DNA of 24,786 nt from Patescibacteria group bacterium UBA6489 (GTDB lineage Bacteria; Patescibacteriota; Gracilibacteria; BD1-5; UBA6164). Shown piece after piece: positions 18,758-24,786 of this stretch. Position numbers and translations under genes: made by a program. The notes under the pieces were generated by a model. That model made no database searches and was not told where the DNA came from. It saw only the letters and a list, made by a program, of their open reading frames with translations. The stretch spans positions 1-24,786 of the forward strand of contig DJMN01000026.1 in assembly GCA_002435385.1 (NCBI GenBank), read 5' to 3'. Position 1 is the stretch's first letter. Every line of letters begins with the position of its first letter.

Positions 18758-18785
18758 TTGATTTAAAGATATATTTATATAAAAT
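18758..18785 (+). promoter_or_regulatory. Candidate promoter for hisS
   Basis: TTGATT (18758-18763), 16-bp spacer, TAAAAT (18780-18785), in very AT-rich DNA. The hisS leader would then carry repeat copy E. No gene lies in 18664-18908. Confidence 0.4.
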
Positions 18786-18808
18786 AAAAAATGAAATTAT
18801 ATGAATTT

Positions 18809-18852
18809 CTTCCTTTTGTAAAGGAAGTACCGAGAAACGAGGGGATGGATTT
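18809..18852. repeat. Dispersed palindromic repeat, copy E
   Basis: CTTCCTTT-TGT-AAAGGAAG hairpin, then TACCGAGAAACGAGGGGATGGATTT. Nearly identical in layout to copy D inside the ligase gene. It lies ~57 bases before the hisS start codon. Confidence 0.75.
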
Positions 18853-18908
18853 GTATTTCAGCATACTTCATTCCCACATATTTTATAAAAAAAATAAATG
18901 TTCTAAAA

Positions 18909-20237
18909 ATGCAAAATATTAAACCACTATCTGGTTTCTTAGAAAAATTACCAGAAGAACAAATTATTGAAGAAAAATTTAAAGAAATCATTACAAAAAA
19001 CTATAGTTTATCTTGATTTACCCCATTAGATACTCCTGCTATAGAAAGAGTTGAAACACTTACTTCTAAATGATGAGATGATAATGAAATCTATTGAGTA
19101 TCTAGACTTAAATGAGATAAGGAAGAAGAAATATCTCTTTGACTTCGTTTTGATTTAACAGTTCCTTTAGCTAGATATGTAGTTCAACATGAGTGAAAAT
19201 TAAACTTCCCATTTAGAAGACAACATATATCAAAGTCATGGAGAGGTGAAAGAGCACAAAAGTGAAGATACAGAGAATTTTACCAAGCTGATATAGATAT
19301 TATATGAGAAGAAAAACTTCCATTATTTGCAGATACAGAGGTTCTTTTTCCTATTTATAAAACTTTAAAAGAAATAGATTTTTGAGATTTTGTTATAAAT
19401 ATAAACAATAGAAAATTATTATCAGGTTTTCTTACAGAGATAGGCATAACAAATACTTTAGAAGTTATATCAGTTATCGATAAAAAAGATAAGGTAAAAT
19501 CAATTGAACCTATGCTAGAAGAGTTAAACCTAGAAAAAAAACAAATAGAATCAATATTAGAACTTATAAACGTATCAGAAGAATTAAATAGTAGAAAAGC
19601 ATTATCTTTTTTTGAAAAATTTGATAATGAATTATTGAAAGAGTGATTAAGTGAACTTTCATACACTTATGAAAATTTATTAACATATTGAGTAGAAGAA
19701 AAATATATAAAAATAAATCCTGCGATATCAAGATGATTAAATTATTATACATGAATGGTTTTTGAAACATTTATAGTATGAGCAGAGTGATTATGAAGTA
19801 TTAGTTCTTGATGAAGATATGAAAATCTTTGTTCTAATTTTACTGATAAAAAATTCCCTTGAGTTTGATGAAGTATATGATTATCTAGGTTAATAGGAGT
19901 TTTAGACAGTTTATGAAAAATAGAACCTCATAAAAAAACTATAACAGAAATTTTAGTTTTAAACACTAGTGAGGATTTATTAAAAGAAAACTTAAAAATA
20001 GTAAAAGAATTAAAAGAAATGTGAATTTCTACAGAATTATTTTTAGATTGAACTAGAAAGTTTGCAAAACAAATAAAATATGCTGATAACAAGAAAATTC
20101 CTTATGTAATGATTTTTTGAGAAAATGAAAAAGAGAAAAATATATTTGCATTAAAAAAATTAGAAACCTGAGAACAAAAAACTTTTGCAATAAAAGAATT
20201 GTCAAAAGTAAAAGAGGTTTTTAAAGATATTAATTAA
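18909..20237 (+). CDS. hisS: Histidyl-tRNA synthetase
   Basis: 442 residues, the normal length. It charges tRNA-His in the cytosol. Class II motifs are visible: motif 2 at ~111-130 (WRGERAQKGRYREFYQADID), the histidine-specific loop RGLNYYTGMVFE at 275-286, SSGGRYENL shortly after it, and motif 3 near GVGGSIGLSRL. The C-terminal anticodon-binding domain starts near ITEILVLNTSED. The N-terminus carries LSGFLEKLP, similar to the family's G-D-F-P region, and FTPLDTPAIE. Most glycines in these invariant motifs are TGA, one of the strongest proofs of code 25 in the window. Start ATG 18909; repeat copy E lies in the leader. The downstream gap 20238-20397 has no gene. Confidence 0.97.
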
Positions 20238-20300
20238 GGTACAGAGCTTTAATAAAAACAGAGAGTAAGAAATTATAAAATAATAATTAAATGAACTGTT

Positions 20301-20338
20301 AGAAGATTTATACTAAGATTAATTGTAAAAAATCTTCT
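20301..20338. other. Inverted repeat ahead of the pilin operon
   Basis: AGAAGATTT and AAATCTTCT, 9-bp arms with a 20-base loop, in the 20238-20397 gap. There is no T run directly after it, so it is not a clear terminator. It could be leader structure of the minor-pilin operon or a weak end of hisS transcription. Confidence 0.3.
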
Positions 20339-20397
20339 CCTGTGAGTATATTATTATTTTTAATTTCTAGGTTTATTTAATTTTTACTCCTAAAACC

Positions 20398-20835
20398 ATG
20401 AAAATAAACAAAAACTGAGAATCATTAGTTTGAATTATTATAGGTATAGTCTTACTTTCTGTTGTTATACTTGGATTAATAGAAATAGTGACTTATTCTA
20501 AAGATATAGTAACATTTTATGATGATAGTAGTAAAATAAACATCTTAGAAAATAATTCTAATAATATACTAGAAGGTTTAGATATAACTTGTGTGCAAGA
20601 ATGAGATGAATTCTATTTGTATAAAAATCCTGAAACAAAGCAATTTGAAGTTCTTACATGATCTGAAAATTCAGATTTCCAATATATTGATGAGAACTGA
20701 AATAAAATTGATGATATAAATACTTTTGAATGAGATATCTTTATAAGAACAATTTTTGTTGAATGAGAATATTCAACACCTTTTTATACATGATACTGTT
20801 TCAAAACCAATATTGAAAAATATATAAAAAAATAG
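20398..20835 (+). CDS. Minor pilin-like protein (PilV-type), 145 aa
   Basis: Short protein with a prepilin-like N-terminus: MKINKNGESLVGIIIGIVLLSVVILGLIE. The Gly before the predicted cleavage site is GESLV, comparable to G-F-S-L-I-E-V of PilV-type minor pilins, and is encoded by TGA. The ILGLIE run at the end of the helix also recalls the PilV pattern. The rest (~110 residues) is acidic and beta-rich, with two Cys (DITCVQEG and GYCFKTN) that could pair. First gene of a tight three-gene set: only 6 bases separate it from the next start. I cannot identify a clear -35 box before it. The minor-pilin role is inferred from the N-terminus and operon. Confidence 0.75.
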
Positions 20836-20841
20836 AAAATT

Positions 20842-21456
20842 ATGCTAAAAATTAAAAAAGCCTTTACAATAGTAGAACTTATTATTGCCACAGTTATTAG
20901 TGCTATAGTTTTATTATTAATTTTTGCACTTATCTCTAATACCATATGAGAAATATCTTATTCTGTAGAAGAATCTAGATTTCTAACATCTTATAATGAA
21001 TTATTTGTAAAATTAAAAGAGTATAGAAATCTATATACATCTTGAACAATTTTAATTGACAATGAATATTGATCATGAAGTGATGTGCTGATTTTTGATA
21101 ATTGAATCTGATGACAAGGAGTAATTTTTTGAGTTGTTGATAAACAAACAATGCAAATAGAATCAATATCTAATTATTCAATTTATAGAGATAAAGTTAT
21201 GTGATATAGATTTTTGAGTGAATGAGAAGTCTCTGAATTAAAATCAAATCCAACCAAAGTTTATGATTATCTATTTTATGAAGATAAATGTTTCAATGAA
21301 CTAAAGATAAAAGATTTTCAGTTAACTTCATATAATTCTTGAAGTGTAATTGAGGCCGATATAGGTTTTATTGTGCCTTTTGAAGAGTGATTAATTAATA
21401 CTAATTTTAATAATATATGATCTGAAAATATAAGGAAAATAATATCAAATTTTTAA
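20842..21456 (+). CDS. Minor pseudopilin (PilW/PulJ-type), 204 aa
   Basis: MLKIKKAFTIVELIIATVISAIVLLLIFALI is a class III prepilin signal with Glu+5; the residue before the cleavage site is Ala rather than Gly, as some pseudopilins tolerate. After the helix comes SYSVEESRFLTSYNELFVKLKEY, the alphaC helix of PilW/PulJ-like proteins. The globular part contains DNEYGSGSDVLIFDN and one Cys (YEDKCFNELK). It starts 6 bases after the 20398 gene, in context TAGAAAATTATG, and its last 40 bases overlap the start of the 21417 gene. In type IV pilus systems such minor pilins form a complex that primes assembly at the inner membrane and caps the pilus tip. Confidence 0.87.
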
Positions 21457-22595
21457 AAAATACAAAAGCTAGTGTTTTTATATATGTTCTTGTTTTGATA
21501 AACTTAGTAATGATAGTATGAGTTGTCATAATTGCTAATTCTTCAATGTTAATGGCAGATTACAAAATAAGCTCTACAGATAAAGAAGTATTATATGAAT
21601 TGTCTAAAAAATGAAAGATTGCATTAAATATATCAAAAGGATTTAATTCTGATTGAAGTTGATTTATTGACAATATATCTTGCCCTGATACTATAGTTAT
21701 GAGTTGAAATACTGTTAGAGAAGAAGATATTTCTACATCAATAACATACTCTTGAACAGTATTTTGTTCATGATTATATAACTGAGAAAACTTAAAAATA
21801 TATTTTAATGATTATTACTCGGATTTTATCTGATCCAGTTTGTGAGATAGCTATATAGATTTATCTTCATGAGATGATAAAGTATGACTATCTCTTTTTT
21901 CTGATTCAGATAATACTCTCATAAGTTTTTCATGAAGTTCATATCAAAAATGAGATAATATTGATGATGACTTTAATAGTGATAACTATAGTATATGTTC
22001 TAGTGGAGGAATTGCCTATCCAAATAATTATGAAGATGATGATTCAAATTCTAGAAAAACTATATATTGATACATTCCAACAGGCTGAGACTATCATAAC
22101 ATATTTTGGAGCAATACTAAAATCTCTGAATATATAGAAAAAAATCAAAATAACATAAATGATTTTGATAGTATCTTGGCTTGAAATGGATATTTGTATT
22201 TAAAAATAGATAAATCTTCAGTATTTAAACTTGTCAAATTTGATAAATCCAAGTATAATACCCAAAACGAATTATATCCTTTGGAAATTTCAGATATAAA
22301 TTATACATCTGATGTAGAATGATATATACAAGATGACTTGACCTTATCAAGTGAGATAACTTGAGAAGAGTATACATTTGATTTTTCAAATTATGATTAT
22401 GCTTTATTTCTAAAGAATAATAATAATGAAGTTCTATCCTTTAGTTTATCATGAAAATCAACTTATGGGAAATGTATTTATATAAATCCAATAAATGATA
22501 GTAGTGATAAAATTGAGATAATGCTTAATACTATAAAGATAACTGAAAGTGGAAGATTCTTTTGAAAAATCTCAGAACTTGTATGAAATAAATAA
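21417..22595 (+). CDS. PilX-like minor pilin, paralogue of the 14922 protein
   Basis: 392 residues. The start chosen is ATG 21417 (MIGKYKENNIKFLKNTKAS), in frame and overlapping the previous gene by 40 bases; no closer ATG precedes the hydrophobic helix, and a non-ATG start is possible. The helix SVFIYVLVLINLVMIVGVVI at ~20-40 lacks a prepilin Glu+5, as in PilX-type proteins. The globular part shares long blocks with residues 40-390 of the 14922 protein: FNSDGSGFIDN, SCPD, DDDFNSDNY, IYGYIP, NIFWSN, YDYALFLKN, INPINDS, GRFFGKIS. It ends before the Cys-repeat region, so it is the plain form of the pair. Ends in a stem-loop at 22590-22612. Probably tip-located together with the two upstream minor pilins. 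Confidence 0.82.
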
Positions 22596-22612
22596 TCTAT
22601 ATTAGATTATTT
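22590..22612 (+). terminator. Hairpin overlapping the operon stop codon
   Basis: Perfect 10-bp AT stem AAATAATCTA/TAGATTATTT with a 3-base loop; a T-rich stretch follows from ~22619. A weak terminator at best, so transcription may continue into the 22656 gene. Confidence 0.4.
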
Positions 22613-22655
22613 ATGAATAGTTTATTTTTATATTTTATAATTTTAATTTATTTTT

Positions 22656-23996
22656 ATGGACCCCGTGTCGATAATTGTGTTTATACTTTTATTTATTCTG
22701 TCGGCCTTTTTTTCAGGAACAGAAATAGCCCTTATGAGTATTCCATCTCATAAGATAACAGCTTTATTAAAACAAAATAGACTTTGATCAAAGTCCTTAG
22801 AATACATCAAAATACATAATGACCAACTCCTTATAACTATACTAGTTTGAAATAATTTAGTAAATGTTTATGCTGCAGCTTTAGCGACAAAGATATCAAT
22901 AAATATAGCAGATAAATCTGGGATAGAACAGTCTTTAGCTATATGATTATCTACTTGAATTATTACGTTTTTTATACTGTTATTTTGAGAAATAATACCA
23001 AAAAGTTTTGCAACAAAAAATGCAGAAAAAATTGCTCTTCTTGTTGCATTTCCATACAAGATAATAATGACAATAATTTATCCTATTGTAAAACTTATAG
23101 AACTGATAACAAAGGTATTTACGTGAAATGCTAATCAGATAGAGATATCAGATGATGAAATAAAGAGTTTTATAGATATGTGAAAAGATACTTGAAGCTT
23201 AGAGCACTGAGAATATGAAAGGCTTAGAAATACTCTAGAGTTTAATAATACAATGGCTGAAGAGATAATGGTGCCTAGAGTAAGAATAGAAGCATTACCA
23301 TCTGATACAACAGTTAAACAAGCTATGAGTTTCTATCTGTCTCATACTCATAGCCGTATACCAGTTTATCATAAAACGATAGATAAAATAATCTGAGTAC
23401 TAACCATAAGAGATATAATAAAAGAGGATGATGATAAAAAGCTAAGTAAAATAAAATTTAATGAAACTATAAAAGTCCCATTGAATCAACCTATTGATAG
23501 TTTATTAGATACCTTTAAAACTTATAGAAAACATATAGCTATAGTTATGGATGAGTATGGATGAGTAGCCTGACTTATTACACTAGAAGATATTATTGAA
23601 AAGGTCTTCTGAGATATAAGAGATGAGACAGATAGAGAAGAGGAAAAAATTAGAAAAATAGGTGATAATATGTATTTAGTAAAATCGAATGCTCCTATGG
23701 AGATGGTTCTAAATGCATTTGATTTAAAGTTCAAAGATTTATGACTTGATGAAAAAGTATTTGATTGAGAAAAAATTAGTTATATACTTACTTATAAAAT
23801 AGAAAGATTCCCTAAATTATGAGAAATTATCTCATATAAAATACCATCGGATAAGAAGAAAAAGAGACTTGAATTCAAGATACTATGAGTTCAAGATTGA
23901 AAAATCTGAGATATAGAAGTAAAACTGATTGAGCAATTAGATGATAAAAAAGAAGAAAAAAAGAAAAAAGAAGAAAAAAAGAAGAAAGACTATTAG
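22656..23996 (+). CDS. CorC/HlyC-family membrane protein (DUF21, CBS pair, CorC_HlyC)
   Basis: 446 residues. N-terminal CNNM/DUF21 domain (~1-190): MDPVSIIVFILLFILSAFFSGTEIALMSIPSHKI is the family opening (SAFFSGSE in relatives), followed by NNLVN, further helices and the FGEIIPKSFA signature. The CBS pair spans ~210-330: MAEEIMVPRVRIEALP, HSRIPVYHKTIDKIIGVLTIRDII and AIVMDEYGGVAGLITLEDIIEKVFGDI. The CorC_HlyC domain spans ~340-425. It ends in a Lys/Glu tail. The family exports Mg2+ or related cations from the cytosol, sensing nucleotide through the CBS domains. The start ATG at 22656 lies 60 bases after the minor-pilin operon and may share its transcript. The terminator at 24037-24074 follows. 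Confidence 0.95.
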
Positions 23997-24036
23997 ATAT
24001 TCTATCTAAGGATATCTAGTATTTATTATAAAAAAC

Positions 24037-24074
24037 AAAAAACTCCCCAGCCCTTAAGGGCTGGGGAGTTTTTT
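24037..24074. terminator. Bidirectional GC-rich terminator
   Basis: Perfect 17-bp stem (AAAAAACTCCCCAGCCC with GGGCTGGGGAGTTTTTT), loop TTAA. It lies between the convergent 22656 and 24091 genes and has T runs on both strands. It is much more GC-rich than the native stems at 6672 and 11650. Confidence 0.95.
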
Positions 24075-24090
24075 CACATTTCTGTAGAGA

Positions 24091-24558
24091 TTAAAACATC
24101 ATAAATATTCCTAACAGGTAGAATGATGTTAATGATACTACAGTGTATGCATGACTATCTTTGGTTCTTAATGTCCCTGCAATGATAAATATTCCTGTAA
24201 TTAACCCTAATGGAATTGTTAACTTACTTGCAAAATATACTCCTACTCCGACAAGTAAAGTCTCTCCCAGAGTTCTAAAGATTCTACTCTTTAAATCTTG
24301 GAATGAATGAATATATATCAGCATTGATATAGCTAAAGGCGGAATAAATATACAAAGTAGACCAAGAGTTGGAATTAATCTGAAGATTGTTTCTGATGCA
24401 ATTATTAAGCTTAATATCGCAGATGTTACCTTGATATTCGTATCAAAGGTCTCAACGCTAGCAAGCCTTATTTTTCCACCTTCCTGTAGGTAATCAAACA
24501 ATGATAACCCTACTGGAATTAATGCGAAAAACAATCCGATTAAAGATGTGGACGTCAT
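24091..24558 (-). CDS. Unknown polytopic membrane protein, 155 aa (likely imported)
   Basis: Not recognised. 155 residues with about four to five hydrophobic helices (TSLIGLFFALIPVGLSLFDYL; VTSAILSLIIASETIF; LIPTLGLLCIFIPPLAISML; LLVGVGVYFASKLTIPLGLI; the end FYLLGIFMMF). No enzyme motif is seen. All 12 glycines are GGN and none TGA, although neighbouring genes use TGA for most. A strong Shine-Dalgarno AAGGAG lies 6 bases before the ATG, unlike native genes. The stop is TAA, so it is legal in both codes. It has its own promoter (24604-24631) and the GC-rich terminator. Composition and signals match those of the pspA-like gene and suggest a common, recent foreign origin, or selection against TGA. 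Confidence 0.85.
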   Translation of the reverse strand: MTSTSLIGLFFALIPVGLSLFDYLQEGGKIRLASVETFDTNIKVTSAILSLIIASETIFRLIPTLGLLCIFIPPLAISMLIYIHSFQDLKSRIFRTLGETLLVGVGVYFASKLTIPLGLITGIFIIAGTLRTKDSHAYTVVSLTSFYLLGIFMMF

Positions 24559-24603
24559 AATTTTCTCCTTTTCTTTTTTGTTTCTATTTTTTATTGCGAG
24601 AAT

Positions 24604-24631
24604 ATAATACTTAAAAATATCTTTTCGTCAA
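24604..24631 (-). promoter_or_regulatory. Sigma70-type promoter for the 24091 gene
   Basis: On the minus strand, TTGACG (24626-24631), 16-bp spacer, TATTAT (24604-24609). An AAGGAG ribosome-binding site lies between it and the ATG. Confidence 0.6.
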
Positions 24632-24719
24632 ATATATGGGAAAATTAGGAGAGCAGTTTTTTTATATGCTTAAAATAAGCAAGAAAACATACAAAAAATA
24701 ATTTTTATAAAACTCTGTA

Positions 24720-24747
24720 TTGACTTTTGTATAAAAAATAGTATAAA
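24720..24747 (+). promoter_or_regulatory. Promoter pointing out of the window
   Basis: TTGACT (24720-24725), 16-bp spacer, TATAAA (24742-24747). The gene or RNA it would serve lies beyond 24786. No start codon of a convincing gene is seen before the window end. Confidence 0.45.
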
Positions 24748-24786
24748 TAAGTTACGTTACAGAACCTAAATTCAATACCCAAGTGC

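Noticed and set aside
22868..23134. Open frames on both strands inside the CorC/HlyC gene
   Set aside because: Other-frame shadows; the real frame carries the DUF21 signature here.
34..23996. Many apparent pseudogenes and broken reading frames with internal TGA
   Set aside because: The TGA codons fall on conserved glycines across unrelated families; with code 25 each gene is intact.
1..24786. tRNA, rRNA, transposase, integrase or phage genes
   Set aside because: Looked for T-loop-like GGTTCGAATCC sequences, long terminal inverted repeats and mobile-element protein motifs; none seen.

Overview
This AT-rich window comes from a bacterium that reads UGA as glycine (genetic code 25), which points to the candidate phyla Gracilibacteria (BD1-5) or Absconditabacteria (SR1). 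The evidence is direct. In almost every gene, in-frame TGA falls where the family requires Gly: the HAD DxDGT motif, the threonine dehydratase Gly loop, the HisRS signature and the CBS-domain glycines. Under the standard code most of these genes look like strings of fragments. Most native genes have no Shine-Dalgarno sequence, and about a third start in the context AATTATG.

Layout. 34-1205 (-): a HAD phosphatase and a RidA imine deaminase. 1343-2215 (+): a three-helix membrane protein. 2194-3447 (-): threonine dehydratase IlvA, whose 3' end overlaps the membrane protein gene. 3742-5559 (-): an O-antigen ligase/polymerase-like membrane protein. 5652-6542 (+): two small unknown genes. 6770-10564 (-): a 1264-residue membrane coiled-coil protein. 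10744-11451 (-): a PspA/IM30-like protein. 11715-13445 (-): Elp3-like radical SAM/GNAT tRNA-modifying enzyme. 13594-16793 (+): an acidic single-pass membrane protein and a PilX-like surface protein ending in three Cys-rich repeats. 16972-17895 (+): a secreted protein resembling an outer-membrane beta-barrel. 17902-18663 (-): a type IV pilin-like protein. 18909-20237 (+): histidyl-tRNA synthetase. 20398-22595 (+): a three-gene minor-pilin operon whose last member is a paralogue of the 14922 gene. 22656-23996 (+): a CorC/HlyC-type CBS membrane protein. 24091-24558 (-): an unknown membrane protein.

How it fits together. From 13.6 to 22.6 kb most genes concern the cell surface: four prepilin-like or PilX-like genes, a second PilX-like protein with an adhesin-like tail, a bitopic membrane protein and a possible beta-barrel. 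A type IV pilus used for host or prey attachment is a reasonable inference for this lineage. RidA and IlvA form a metabolic pair, because RidA destroys the reactive imine that IlvA makes.

The main anomaly is that two genes, pspA-like (10744) and the 24091 membrane gene, contain no in-frame TGA glycine. All 21 of their glycines are GGN. Both also have GC-richer DNA, good Shine-Dalgarno sites and GC-rich terminators, and the pspA-like gene ends in TGA just upstream of a terminator. They look like recent imports from a standard-code organism. Other notable signals are a dispersed palindromic repeat with one copy inside the ligase reading frame, and a set of promoter-like sites that all fit a 16-bp spacer. 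No tRNA, rRNA, CRISPR array, transposase or phage gene was seen.
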